DNA from: Emiliania huxleyi CCMP1516
Taxonomy: Eukaryota > Haptophyta > Isochrysidales > Noelaerhabdaceae
Assembly: GCF_000372725.1 (NCBI RefSeq)
Contig: NW_005200088.1
Coordinates: forward strand, 302,491 to 366,490
Reading direction: 5' to 3'
DNA length: 64,000 nt
Shown: positions 41,303-51,412 of the stretch, in pieces
Numbering within the stretch: the stretch's first letter is position 1
How the letters are laid out: every line of letters starts with the position of its first letter
Position numbers and translations under genes: made by a program
Notes under the pieces: model-generated
Database searches by the model: none
What the model was told of the DNA's origin: nothing
What the model saw: the letters and a program-made list of their open reading frames with translations, nothing else

Positions 41303-42454
41303 ATGGCCTCCCACCGCATCGGCGCGCGCGTCGCGGGCCTCTCGCCAGCGCAGCTGTGCGCCATCATCGAGGGGCAGGCGGGCGCGAGCGACGCCGCGCT
41401 GCGCGTGGCGGAGGAGCACGCCGCACGGCTCGTGGAGCAGCCCGAGTGGGTCCTCTCCGAGGTCCTCCTCTCGCCGGACCTCGCCCCGCACATCCTCGCC
41501 CAGCTGCCGACCAAGGAGCACGCCGCCAAGGGGACGTGCCGCGCGTGGCGCCGCGGCTGGAAGGAGACGCTGAAGAAGCGCGAGAGGCCGCGCCTGGTCG
41601 TGATCGGCGGCGAAGACAGCGATGGCGAGCGTCTCAACTCGCTGGAGCGGTACGACCCGTCCACGAATGCGTGGGAGGAGGAGGCTGTCGCGCCGATGCC
41701 GTCGGCACGAAATTTTGTCGGCACGGCGGTGCTCGATGGCAAGCTCTACGCGGTGGGCGGCGAGAGTGAGGCTGACGGCGCAACTTCCAACCTGGTGGAG
41801 CGGTACGATTTGGCTACGAACGCGTGGGAGGAGGCGGCGCCGATGGTGACACCACGCGAGACCCACGCCGCGGTGCTGGACGGCAATCTGTACGCTGTGG
41901 GCGGCCTCGGCGACGGCGCCCTCAGCTCGGTGGAGCGGTACGACCCGGCAGCGAACGCGTGGGAGGCGGTGGCGCCGATGGCGGAGGTGCGGTTTTATCA
42001 CGCCGTAGCGGTGCTCGACGGCAAGCTGTACGCTGTGGGCGGGTACAGCGACGACGACGGCATCCTCAGCTCGGTCGAGCGGTACGATCCGGCGACGAAC
42101 GCGTGGGAGGCGGTGGCGCCGATGGCAGAGGCGCGGACTCTTGCCGCCGTGGCGGTGCTCGACGGCAAGCTGTACGCTGCGGGCGGCTTGAACGACGAGG
42201 ACGGCCGCCTCAGCTCGGTGGAGCGGTACGACCCTGCGATGAATGTGTGGGAGGCGGTGGCGCCGATGGCGGCGGCTCGGAGCAGGCTCGCCGTGGCGGT
42301 GCTGGACGGCAAGCTGTACGCTGTGGGCGGGCAGAACGATGAGGAGGACGTGGATGGCTGCCTGGTGGAGCGCTACGACCCGGCGTTGGAGATATGGGAG
42401 GCGGTGGCGACGATGGGGACGGCGCGGTACTCTCCTCTCGCTGCTTTGATGTAG
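41303..42454 (+). CDS. F-box-like / Kelch-repeat protein, paralogue 2
   Basis: A single exon of 383 codons starts MASHRIGARVAGLSPAQLC. It has the same layout as paralogue 1: F-box-like region (LAPHILAQLPTKEHAAKGTC) and six Kelch repeats with LDGKLYAVGG and SVERYDPATNAWEAVAPM. It ends RYSPLAALM. The 5' flank before the ATG is only a short TATCCCTCTCGCGCCGG shared with paralogue 3, and then the end of repeat element 2, so the element may now supply promoter or leader. A (CT)n tract follows the stop. Confidence 0.85.
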   Translation: MASHRIGARVAGLSPAQLCAIIEGQAGASDAALRVAEEHAARLVEQPEWVLSEVLLSPDLAPHILAQLPTKEHAAKGTCRAWRRGWKETLKKRERPRLVVIGGEDSDGERLNSLERYDPSTNAWEEEAVAPMPSARNFVGTAVLDGKLYAVGGESEADGATSNLVERYDLATNAWEEAAPMVTPRETHAAVLDGNLYAVGGLGDGALSSVERYDPAANAWEAVAPMAEVRFYHAVAVLDGKLYAVGGYSDDDGILSSVERYDPATNAWEAVAPMAEARTLAAVAVLDGKLYAAGGLNDEDGRLSSVERYDPAMNVWEAVAPMAAARSRLAVAVLDGKLYAVGGQNDEEDVDGCLVERYDPALEIWEAVATMGTARYSPLAALM

Positions 42455-42463
42455 GCGGCTGTT

Positions 42464-42464
<1 letters not shown>

Positions 42465-42537
<73 letters not shown>

Positions 42538-42570
42538 CCTCCCTCCCTCCCTCCCTCCCTCTCCCCCCCG
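42465..42570 (+). repeat. (CT)n then (CCCT)n microsatellite
   Basis: About 34 CT units are followed by CCCT units, between the two Kelch genes. Confidence 0.9.
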
Positions 42571-42919
42571 GAGACGGGCGAGTTGCGGCGCACGCGCGCA
42601 CGCGCTGCGCGTAGCCGTAGGCGGCACGTGGCGGCGCGTGGGCGGGTGGCCCACCCGGCCGTCGGTGAGTGAGCACCACCGGACGCGAGGGTCGGTACGT
42701 CGGCTCCTAATCCTAGTGATCTGTGATCTGTGAGGATCCGCCCGCAGGCGCATTTTGTATACCGAGGCGGTGCCCGGTGCCGAGCGCAGGCAGAGCCCAC
42801 AGGTCGGACCTTAACGACGAGACAGCGCGTGCGTATATGAGCTCACTTAAGAGTTGATAAGTGTGCAGCGGTCTTCTTCGCAAAAAAAGAAAAAAATCGC
42901 CTTATCCCTCTCGCGCCGG

Positions 42920-44050
42920 ATGGCCTCCCACCGCATCGGCGCGCGCGTCGCGGGCCTCTCGCCAGCGCAGCTGTGCGCCATCATCGAGGCGCAGGCGGGC
43001 GCGAGCGACGCCGCGCTGTGCGTGGCGGAGGAGCACGCCGCACGGCTCGTGGAGCAGCCCGAGTGGGTCCTCTCCGAGGTCCTCCTCTCGCCGGACCTCG
43101 CCCCGCACATCCTCGCCCAGCTGCCGACCACGGCGCACGCCGTCAAGGGGACGTGCCGCGCGTGGCGCCGCGGCTGGAAGGAGACGCTGAAGAAGCGCGA
43201 GAGGCCGCGCCTGCTCGTGATCGGCGGCGACAACGAGGGTGGGACTGTCAACTCGCTGGAGCGGTACGACCCGTCAACGAACGAGTGGGAGGAGGAGGCG
43301 GTGGCGCCTTTGCCGACGGCACGCACGATAGCAGGCATGGCGGTGCTCGATGGCAAGCTCTACGCGGCCGGCGGTTGTGAGGCCGACAACTACGCCCCTT
43401 CCAACTCGGTGGAGCGGTACGACTTTGCTGCGAACACGTGGGAGGCGGCGGCGCCGATGGCAAAGGCGCGGCATGCTCCCGCCGTCGCGGTGCTCGAGGG
43501 CAAGCTGTACGCGGTGGGAGGCGACAGCGACGACGACGGCATCCTCAGCTCGGTGGAGCGGTACGACCCGGCTGCCAATGCGTGGGAGGCGGTGGCGCCG
43601 ATGACGACGGAGCGGAGCGACCATGGCGTGGCGGTGCTCGACGGCAAGCTGTACGCTGTTGGCGGGTACAGCAACGACGGCGTCGTCCTCAGCTCAGTCG
43701 AGGGGTACGACCCGGCCTTGGATGCGTGGGAGGCGGTGGCGCCGATGGCGACGGCGCTGTACAATCACGCCTTGGCAGTGCTGGACGGCAAGTTGTATGC
43801 TGTGGGCGGCGTCAACGGCCACCTCAGCTCGGTGGAGCGGTACGATCCGGCGACGAACGCGTGGGAGGCGGTGGCGCCGATGGGGACGGCGCGGATGGCT
43901 CACGCCGTGGCGGTGCTCGACGGCAAGTTGTACGCTGTGGGCGGCTACGGCCTCAGCTCGGTGGAGCGGTACGACCCGGCGACGAACGCGTGGGAGGCGG
44001 TGGCGCCGATGGCGGCGGCGCGTGTGAAGGCTTTCGCTGTCTTGATGTAG
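42920..44050 (+). CDS. F-box-like / Kelch-repeat protein, paralogue 3
   Basis: A single exon of 376 codons. The ATG at 42920 gives the family start MASHRIGARVAGLSPAQLC; 22 in-frame codons upstream are Lys-rich leader. The F-box-like part has LAPHILAQLPTTAHAVKGTC. Kelch repeats include SVERYDPAANAWEAVAPM and a shorter blade (YAVGGVNGHLSSVERYDP). It ends RVKAFAVLM. It lies head to tail with paralogue 2, 466 bp apart, with an almost identical 5' half, so the pair arose by tandem duplication. Confidence 0.85.
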   Translation: MASHRIGARVAGLSPAQLCAIIEAQAGASDAALCVAEEHAARLVEQPEWVLSEVLLSPDLAPHILAQLPTTAHAVKGTCRAWRRGWKETLKKRERPRLLVIGGDNEGGTVNSLERYDPSTNEWEEEAVAPLPTARTIAGMAVLDGKLYAAGGCEADNYAPSNSVERYDFAANTWEAAAPMAKARHAPAVAVLEGKLYAVGGDSDDDGILSSVERYDPAANAWEAVAPMTTERSDHGVAVLDGKLYAVGGYSNDGVVLSSVEGYDPALDAWEAVAPMATALYNHALAVLDGKLYAVGGVNGHLSSVERYDPATNAWEAVAPMGTARMAHAVAVLDGKLYAVGGYGLSSVERYDPATNAWEAVAPMAAARVKAFAVLM

Positions 44051-44480
44051 TCGCCGTTGTGTGCGTGCTAGCCCCACGGCGTGGAGTGTGCTGAAGTCCC
44101 TCGCCTGGGTGTGCTGCGCGTGCGTGGCTGCGTGCCCCCGCCGCTTGGTCGCAGCCCGCTCTATGCACTATGGTGTAACGTGTATGGAGTGAAGCACTTG
44201 AGGGGCCGCAGGGGTTTCTTTTTCCCGGCTTGCCCGTCCCTACCCGCTGCGCGGCCGCAGGGGTTTCCTTTTATTCTTTGTCTCTCCCAGGCCGCCCCCC
44301 GTCCCCCGAGCCCGACCACCCGCCGCACCGGCACTCTACCTCTACGTGTGGCGGCCGTGTGTCAGCCCCACACTTATCACAGTATATCCCTCTCTATGAC
44401 TCTTTGTCTATCTCTCCGCAGATGAAAAGCCGGGCATGGGCCGGAACCGCGCCCCGTATGTGCCGCGCTGCCGCGCGCGC
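44051..44480. other. Intergenic between Kelch paralogue 3 and a convergent gene
   Basis: This is presumably the 3' untranslated region of the Kelch gene. TTTCCTTTTATTCTTTG near 44265 is the only AT-rich patch. No gene seen. Confidence 0.4.
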
Positions 44481-44924
44481 CTAGACGGCGGCGATGACTG
44501 CAGGGTCGACGCCCTTCGAGGCCAGGAATGCCTTCTTCTCGTCGCCCGGAGCCGCCGCGATGGATGGATCTTGCATGAAGGTGGCGGCCTGCACAGTAGG
44601 AAAGTGGTGGAGAGGCGCCGGCGGGCACGAGAGAGGGAACATGAGAAGGGGTGAGCAGAGGCGGCTGCGTGGGTCGGAACGGTGAATCGGAGGAGGCTCT
44701 GCCTGCTCCTTGGTCATCTCACTCGTGACCGCGGCAGGCGCGGGCGGCGCTGCCAACGACGGCGCCACCTCGGACGTGGCCTCGCTTTTCCAGGAAGGGT
44801 TCCACCCCGAGGCGAAAGCCACTCGGCCGCCGCCCGCCCCCGTCGCCCCGGACTTGTACTTTGGGATTGGGCCCGACTTCCACGAGGGCGCCCACTTGCG
44901 ATTGCTCCCGCCGCCGTAGACGTC
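44481..44924 (-). CDS. 3' part of a gene ending in a PEX14-N-like domain
   Basis: The terminal exon codes for AATFMQDPSIAAAPGDEKKA and FLASKGVDPAVIAAV before TAG at 44483-44481. The pattern of Phe-Leu/Met-x-Asp-Pro, a gap, then Lys-x-x-Phe-Leu-x-x-Lys-Gly-Val and a closing Ala is that of the PEX14 N-terminal helical domain, which binds peroxisomal import receptor motifs. Upstream, across a GC-AG intron (starting GCAGAG after EMTKEQ), an exon from 44924 codes for YGGGSNRKWAPSWKSGP and VAFASGWNPSWKSEATSE, with repeated PSWKS. The 5' end is not found. Having the domain at the C-terminus is unlike classical PEX14, so this may be a different protein that borrows it. Confidence 0.42.
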   Translation of the reverse strand, partial: DVYGGGSNRKWAPSWKSGPIPKYKSGATGAGGGRVAFASGWNPSWKSEATSEVAPSLAAPPAPAAVTSEMTKEQAEPPPIHRSDPRSRLCSPLLMFPLSCPPAPLHHFPTVQAATFMQDPSIAAAPGDEKKAFLASKGVDPAVIAAV

Positions 44925-45399
44925 CTGACAGCGGGTCAGGAGCGGGTCAGATTTGGCGAGACGGTCAGAAGGAGCGGGTCAGATTTGGCGAGACGGTCAG
45001 AAGGAGCGGGTCATCAGATTTGGCGAGACAGTTGTTCGCGGTCGACGAGGGCTGACGAAGAGGTGATGACGTGCCTGCATGACGACGGGGAGCGGCGTCG
45101 AGCCGCGCGTCGCCAGCGGAGGGGCGAAGCCGAGCGCACAGATCGACAGCATTATCTCGCGTTCCGTTTGGAGAGTGCCGCAGAGGTGTCCACGCAAAAA
45201 AAGAAATTTCGCCTTTGGCCGTGCATGGGCTCCCCTCTCAGCGTGCTGGCAGCCCTCTGTAGCATCAGGTGCAAAGGAAAGAGTGGGCTGGATCGTCCCG
45301 TTTTTTTTTGGAGAGTGACGAGACAGAGCTCAGAGGATGAAGCGACAGGAGAGAGAACGACGAGAGTGGGATGCCCTCCGCCGTCGAGCCACGCCAGTA

Positions 45400-45628
45400 C
45401 CGCCGCGTCGTCACCTCGTCTAGCCGCTGCTACGACCTTGGCAGGAGCAGCCCCGGCGGTTCTCTTGCTACATCCCGCGCGCTCGAGCACCAACGCGCAG
45501 GCGAGTAGCAACCGCACGTGCATAGGGCGCGCGAACGCGGTGGGGGCGTTTTCTTCTTCCGAGGCTATGTTATGTTTCATATTTTCGTTTCTTTCCCCCG
45601 TTTTCTGCGCAGGTGTGCGCCAGTCCAC
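45400..45628 (-). pseudogene. Ankyrin-start fragment related to the gene at 20960
   Basis: A minus-strand frame has AKVVAAARRGDDAAVLAWLD and GGGHPTL. It resembles VLAAERGEEETVLAWLEGGG of the ankyrin/RING protein at 20960. After this one repeat the resemblance stops, with no coiled coil or RING, so I read it as a fragment or decayed gene. Confidence 0.35.
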
Positions 45629-46323
45629 ATCCGAAATAGAGGTCTCCCCGTCTTTCTAGCCTAGCGTTTGTGCCCCGTTTGTGCCGCGTCCCGTGCCCCC
45701 GAGTTCATCTTAAAAAAACAAGTGAGTTGCAAAATTCTTTTTCCTACTAGCAGCGCTCGCCGGCGCGGAAGGGACTTGAGCGGGCGGTCGTGTCTCGTGA
45801 GCCGGCACAATGTCCGACCACCGAGCCAGGTCGCTCGCCGCGGCGGTCGGCCTGCGCACATCCTTGCTAATTTCGACGCTCGCACTCACCGCCCACGCGC
45901 TCTTCCTCTACAGCGTTTTTCGCAGTTTTTGGTGCGTTTTTCCACGTGAGACTTTTTGCAACTAGAGTATAGAGCGTATAGTCCCACCACGAGGTGCCGC
46001 CACCACGCTCCCTGACCCTGCGGTTCGGTGGGGCGTCTGTTCTCAGTTCTGTTCGGCACCTCCCACCGACGAACTCGTCCATTACACGAGAGTAGCCTGT
46101 GGCTGAGCAGAGCTGAGCACACACCAAGGCTCGCTGATGACCACATGCGACATGCCACATAATTTACCTTCAGAGACCTCGACTATTCACCGCACCACCA
46201 TGCGGACGAGAACAGAGGCGAAGCGGCGAGGAGGAGGAGGGCATGCCCGGCCTGCACCGCCAGCTAGCTGGCCTGCCGCCCCCACCACCCCGCCGCCGCG
46301 CAACCCCGCCATCCCGCCCCCGC
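45629..46323. other. Intergenic, AT-richer
   Basis: This holds the inverted copy of a dispersed repeat (45911-45965) and the 3' flank of serA. No gene seen. Confidence 0.4.
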
Positions 46324-49300
46324 TCAGCCGATGTGGAGGCAGTGGACCTGCGACACGTCCGCCAGCTCGGCGGCCTTGGAGAGGACGGCGGCCTCGACCT
46401 TGCGGTCGATGGCCATCACGTTGACGACGGCGCCCTGGGCGTCGCCGTGCGAGACCACGCACGCCTGAGGGTGGAGGGTGGAGGGTGGTGCCGGGTCGGA
46501 GTGGGGCGGTTGGGGGGTGATGGGGAGGGGTGTAGCGGTGGCGGGGCGCCTGGATGTTGATCTTGTTCTCCCCGAGCAGGCCCGAGACGCGCGAGAGCAC
46601 GCCGGGCTTGTCGATCGACTTGTAGACGAGCATGTAGCCCTTTGGCTCGAACTCGAGCTTGTGGCCCTCGAACTCGACCACGCGCTGGCTCGAGCCGAAC
46701 ACCGTGCCTGACGGGCGGAGGGTGGGGTCGGGTACCGTGGGGTATGGGAGGGTGCCTGACGGGCGGGCGGGCTGACATCCGGAAGGCAGACATCCGGAGG
46801 GGGGCAGATATCCCCTCGAGCCGAGTCATCTCCCATCGCTGGCGGGGGCCGACCAACGCGCCGGCGAGGGCGTGGCTCCCCTTGGAGGGATCGGCTGTGA
46901 TCTCGGGCCGATCGCGGCTAGTCCGGTGCCGGCGATGACGTGGCTGCCCTTGGGCGTGGTGACCGTCAGCTTGAGCAGCGAAGAGAAGACGCCGCCCTCC
47001 ACCTCCTGCGTCGTCACCTTCATCTCCCGCTCGGCCGCGAAGGCAGGCGCCGAGATCAGGTTGATCGCCGCGCCCGTCTCGTCGCGCGCGCCGGACTGGT
47101 CGAAGAGGCCGACCTGAAAACAAGAGAAACGCGGGCGCACATCAACACGCGACAGCGGCGAAGGCGCGGCCGAACTGGTGCAAGAGGCGCGCACCAGCGC
47201 CGCGGCCGCGCACAGCTCGCCCGCCTTCTCCACCTTGCCCGACACCTGCACCTGCAGCGAGGTGACCGCCGCCTTGTTGACCTGCGCGAGCAGCTTGCCG
47301 AGGGACGTTGCAAGCGCCGTCCACGGCTTCAGCTCCGGCTTCTGCGAGAGGGTCAGGTTGGGCGCGTTGACGACGCCGACGACCGGCTGCTCGGCAAAGG
47401 CGGCGACGAGCGAGTTTGCGATCTCCTCGGCGACCTTGCCCTGCGCCTCGAGCGTCGAGGCGCCTGTCCACGCCGGGAGGACGCTGCCGTGAGGAGACGC
47501 AGCTCACAGCTCGCAGCCCTGCGCCTCGAGCGTGGACGCGCCGAGGTGCGGCGTCGCGACAAGCTTGGGGTGCTCAATCAGCGCCCACTCGTGCTCCGCC
47601 GGCGGCTCCGACTCGAACACGTCCACCGCGGCGCCGGCGACGTGGCCCGACTGCAGCGCGGCGAGCAGGTCCGCCTGAGGGACGTGTCGTGGACGTGTCG
47701 TGGACGTGTCCCGACTGCAGCGCGGCCAGGTCCTCCTTGTTGATGACGGCTGCATCTCAGCTGCATCTCAGCTGCATCTCAGCTGCATCTCAGCTGTGTC
47801 TCCGCCTCGTTGATGATGCCGCCGCGAGCGCAGTTGATGATGCGCACACCCGGCTTCATCGTCGCGATCGACGTCTTGTTGATCATGTCCTTTGTGTCGT
47901 CGAGCAGCGGCACGTGGACGGTGAGGAAGTCGGCGCGCGCCATGCAGTCGGCGGCGGAGACCGGCTCGATGTTGAGCTTGCGCGAGGCGTCGGGAGGGAA
48001 GAAGGGGTCGTACCCGATAACGTCCATCCCGTACGACTGCATGCGAGAGATCACCTGTGCAAGGCAAGGAGGCGGCCCCTCATCATCTGGTCGCCTGTGA
48101 TGATGCCGTGTGACTGCGGGAGAGGAGAGGGAGAGGACGAGGGAGGGAGAGGAGGAGAGGAGGAGGAGCAGGAAGAGGTGGAGGAGGCAGAGGCGGAGGC
48201 AGAGGAGGTGGTGATGGAGAGGCGCAGAGGTGGACAGGAGGAGGAGAAGGAGGCGACGAAGAGAAGAGGAGAAGAGGACAGGAGAAGGAGGAGGAGGTCA
48301 CCTCGCGGCCGACGCGGCCGAGGCCGAGCACGCCGAGCGTCTTGCCGGAGAGCTCGACGCCCATGTACTTCTTCCGGTCCCACTTGCGCGCCTTCATCGA
48401 CGCGTCGCCCTGCGGGGGGGGAGGAGACGGCGGTGCGGTGGGAGGAGACGGCGGGAGGAGACGGCGGGAGGCGGGGTCTGCGAGAGGTCTGCGAGAGATC
48501 TCACCGCTCCTCCCTCACGGCAGCGCATGAGAAGAGTGCGAGGCTTGGCCGGTGTGCGCGGCGGGCAGCAGCAGCCAGTGCGGCAGTCAACAGAGCCGGC
48601 AGGTGTGCGGCAGATGTGAGGAGGTGGTCGGGCCATGTCGCCACGCCAAAGGCGAAAGGGGCGCGCGCGCGGTGGAGCGCTGTGAGGTGTGTGGCAGGCA
48701 CAGGCGAGTCCTTTAGCTGCTCGCCTGCGCAACGTTGCGAGCGAGCGAGGCGATGAGGGCGCACCTGAGGGGGAGGAGAGGGCACGCGGGGTCGACGGCG
48801 CGGGTGCGGCGGCGCCACCTCGCTAGTTGCGGCTCGAGGCGGAGGCGATTCGAGGGGTGAAGAGTCGAGGGGAGGGGAGTCCTTTGGCCGGGGCAGGCGC
48901 GCGCGTGTGCTCAGCGGCGGAGACGGTGTTGCCGCCGGGCGTGTTCATGACGATGATGCCCTTCTTGGTGGCGGCGACGCAGTCGATGTTGTCGACGCCC
49001 GTCCCCGCCCGCCCGATCGCCGTCATCTTGTGCGCCGACTCGATGATCTCCGCCGTGACGGTGGTGCCTGAGCGGACGATCAGGCCGTCGTACTCGCCGA
49101 TGATCTTCTTGAGCTCGGCGGGCGGGACCTTGGACTTGCAATCGACCACGACGCCCGCCTTTTGCAGGATGTCCACGCACACCTGCGCGCACGGAGGCGG
49201 CGGCACACTCACCGCGGTGTGCTCCACTCGCTGCTCTGTGCCGTCGCCGGCGGTGCGGCGCCTGCTCGATCGGGTCCGAGATGAGGACCTTCTTGCCCTT

Positions 49301-49381
49301 GGCGCTCGCGCCGCCCTGCGTGCGGGCCCGCTTCGGGCTCGTGACGTCCATAGCTCCGTTGGAGGACGGGTTCTTCGGCAT
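46324..49381 (-). CDS. serA: D-3-phosphoglycerate dehydrogenase with C-terminal ACT domain (multi-exon)
   Basis: Oxidises 3-phosphoglycerate to 3-phosphohydroxypyruvate with NAD+, the first step of the phosphorylated serine pathway. ATG 49381 ([20 protein letters not shown]); no transit peptide obvious. Segments in order: [121 protein letters not shown] with the Rossmann [69 protein letters not shown]; and [16 protein letters not shown] with the catalytic His. An intervening domain follows. The ACT domain has [20 protein letters not shown] and ENKINIQ, and the protein ends VHCLHIG. The ACT domain suggests feedback by serine, as in long-form enzymes. GC donors predominate; one intron is an introner (47447-47524). 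Confidence 0.92.
47447..47524 (-). mobile_element. Introner element, 78-bp GC-AG intron in serA
   Basis: In gene sense it starts GCGCAGGGC and the next exon also starts GCGCAGGGC; ACGCTCGAG precedes both. The core at 47488-47509 reads CTGTGAGCTGCGTCTCCTCA and then CGG, a diverged family member. Confidence 0.7.
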
Positions 49382-49469
49382 GGGGTCTGCGAGCTCAGCT
49401 GTCTCCGTGTCGCAAGCACCGATGCGGGGTGATTAGGCAAGGGCACCCCGGAGCTGCCGAGAAGAAATT

Positions 49470-49507
<38 letters not shown>

Positions 49508-49512
49508 CTTTT
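49470..49512. repeat. (GA)n microsatellite
   Basis: About 16 GA units lie just upstream of the serA start, followed by a T-run. Confidence 0.85.
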
Positions 49513-49526
49513 TTTTCGCCGAAACA

Positions 49527-50228
49527 GTGATGGTAGGTGTCTCTCTCGGAGCGCCTCCTTTGAGCCCGGCCGATGAAGGGTCCGATGGCACAAACGGGGT
49601 GTACGAGGCGATCGAGGATGAGCCAATTACCGGGGACAACACGAACAATGGGGTGGAGACAGGTCGTGGGGACCAGGCAACAAAATCAGCGCCTAAATAC
49701 CAGTGGAGTTCAGCGAGGACTGCAGGAGAGGTGGAGTCAAAGGGGCGAGGAGGGTTGGCACAGGAGATTCATCAATGGGTTATGGATGGAGAGATGGAGA
49801 CACAAAAAGGCTTTGAGCAGTGCAGCGGGCAGCGGGCAGCGGGCAGCGGGCAGCGGGCAGCGGGCTGCGGGCTGCGGGCTGCGGGCTGCGGGCTGCGGGC
49901 TGAGGGCAGTGAGGGGCGTGGGGCGTGGCGTGAGCGCGCGTGGAGGGATGAATTGACAGATGCAACAAACGGGGTTCGAACGAGGAGCCAGCTGGTGGTG
50001 GAGTGGTCAACCAACCAACTATGCCAGCCAGGGGCCTCTGCTGTTGGACGTAGACTTTCGGGCGTACATATCAGTAATAATCCGAGTGGAAGATCAAAAT
50101 GGGAGTGGAGACAGATGGTGGAGACGAGGCGGAGATGGTTGATGGGCAGGCAGGTCCTTCTCAATACAATGGTAGTGGCACCGGTGCGTCAGTGGTGGTG
50201 GATGGAGTGTACGACTGGGGTTGCATAA
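49527..50228 (+). CDS. Unknown ORF in an AT-richer island
   Basis: A frame of 233 codons whose first half looks protein-like (MMVGVSLGAPPLSPADEGSD, then TNNGVETGRGDQATKSAPKY and AQEIHQWVMDGEMETQKGFE). The middle is a repeat-coded run of Gln-Arg-Ala-Ala-Gly from 7-base GGGCAGC/GGGCTGC units (49828-49905). Since 7-base repeats shift frame, the frame downstream may differ in other alleles. It overlaps the next ORF by 130 bases in another frame. Base composition is visibly lower in GC than the flanks, which suggests a foreign or mobile origin. No family recognised. Confidence 0.3.
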   Translation: MMVGVSLGAPPLSPADEGSDGTNGVYEAIEDEPITGDNTNNGVETGRGDQATKSAPKYQWSSARTAGEVESKGRGGLAQEIHQWVMDGEMETQKGFEQCSGQRAAGSGQRAAGCGLRAAGCGLRAEGSEGRGAWRERAWRDELTDATNGVRTRSQLVVEWSTNQLCQPGASAVGRRLSGVHISNNPSGRSKWEWRQMVETRRRWLMGRQVLLNTMVVAPVRQWWWMECTTGVA

Positions 50229-50893
50229 GCAGGTGGGCACGGTGGAGAGGGGACGGTCACCTTATGGAAAGGTGGAGTGCACAGATGAGTGAGGAGGATA
50301 GGAGGAAGGCTAGAGGGCTCAGGTTCGAAAAGGAATATGGGCAGTTCAAGGACAGTCCAGCGAAGTTCATGGGGGAGACTGGGACGTTACAGGGACGGTA
50401 CAGACAAACGATATGGGGCAGGAACGTGGTAAAAACGGATGAACTGGTTGCTATTGCCAGATATGTCAGACGGAGGAAGGCGGAGGGGATGGAGTGCGCT
50501 GCGGCGACAAAGAGGCTTGAGTACCTGGTGGAACAGAGGGGAGATGAGGGAAGAATGGTCGTTGAGAGGGTTGAGGAGGAGGGAGGGGGTCAAGTGGGTA
50601 AACGGGTGGATGGGTCGGGACCAGAGGCAGCTGGAAAAGAGCACACGACAGATGAGACGTCGGAAAATGCAGCGACAAAAGTGATGATACAGAAGATAGA
50701 TGTGGAGTGTGCAAACGCAAATGGATTTCTGTTCGTGCCAAACCCTAATGCAGTACGACGTCACATGGCCACGAAAGGAGGGTCGCCGGCTGCATCCCGC
50801 TCGCGGCGGTCGCCACCATCCCTGGGTCACCGCCACTGCCCCTGTCCCTGCCGCCGCCGCCGCCGTCCGATTCCTCCCCGCCGCCCGGCCTGA
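50099..50893 (+). CDS. Unknown ORF in an AT-richer island, second frame
   Basis: A frame of 264 codons (MGVETDGGDEAEMVDGQAGP). The central part looks like a folded, charged protein: WSAQMSEEDRRKARGLRFEK, KFMGETGTLQGRYRQTIWGR, KTDELVAIARYVRRRKAEGM. The last 40 residues are Arg/Pro-rich and resemble read-through of non-coding GC-rich sequence from about 50770. Overlap with the previous frame and a similar composition suggest one element, perhaps with a frameshift between two domains as in some retroelements, but I see no reverse transcriptase, protease or zinc knuckle. Confidence 0.35.
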   Translation: MGVETDGGDEAEMVDGQAGPSQYNGSGTGASVVVDGVYDWGCISRWARWRGDGHLMERWSAQMSEEDRRKARGLRFEKEYGQFKDSPAKFMGETGTLQGRYRQTIWGRNVVKTDELVAIARYVRRRKAEGMECAAATKRLEYLVEQRGDEGRMVVERVEEEGGGQVGKRVDGSGPEAAGKEHTTDETSENAATKVMIQKIDVECANANGFLFVPNPNAVRRHMATKGGSPAASRSRRSPPSLGHRHCPCPCRRRRRPIPPRRPA

Positions 50894-51412
50894 TCCGCGG
50901 CGTGCAACGCCCCCCACGCACAAACATGGGCACACACCTCGGCATCGCCGACCCCCCAGCCCCCTGCCGCCGCCGCCGCCGTCCCTGTCGCCCCCGCTTT
51001 CACCCACTTGCTTTACTGCCGACTCCAAGCGGGAGGCAGCAAAAGCACGCAGACAGAACCCCGAGAACGTCGCCATCGTGTAGCAGGCAGGCTTGGCTAG
51101 CCGCGTGTTGGGGTGTAGTGTTTGTGTGTGTGGTGTACTCTCCTCTACTCAGTGATAGTGAGTGAGCAGCGTACGATATAAAAACAACTGAAACACCTCG
51201 AAGCCCTGTGGGAGCCCTCCCCCTACTGTTCGCGTCGTGTTTTCTTTGGGCGGCATAGGCGAGCCGCCGGTGATCTGCCAAGCCCCTCCCGCCTCCGACT
51301 CGCGCTGTCTGTCGCCCCGCCTGATTCCCCTTCCCCGATTCCCAAGACTCTCTTTAAAATATGTTCTTTGAAAGAAAAAATATTAACGTGTTCCGGCGGC
51401 TAGGTCTATGCT
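50894..51412. other. Intergenic spacer
   Basis: Pro/Arg-type frames here come from CCGCCGCCG words. A TGTGTGTGTG patch lies near 51120. No gene seen. Confidence 0.4.
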
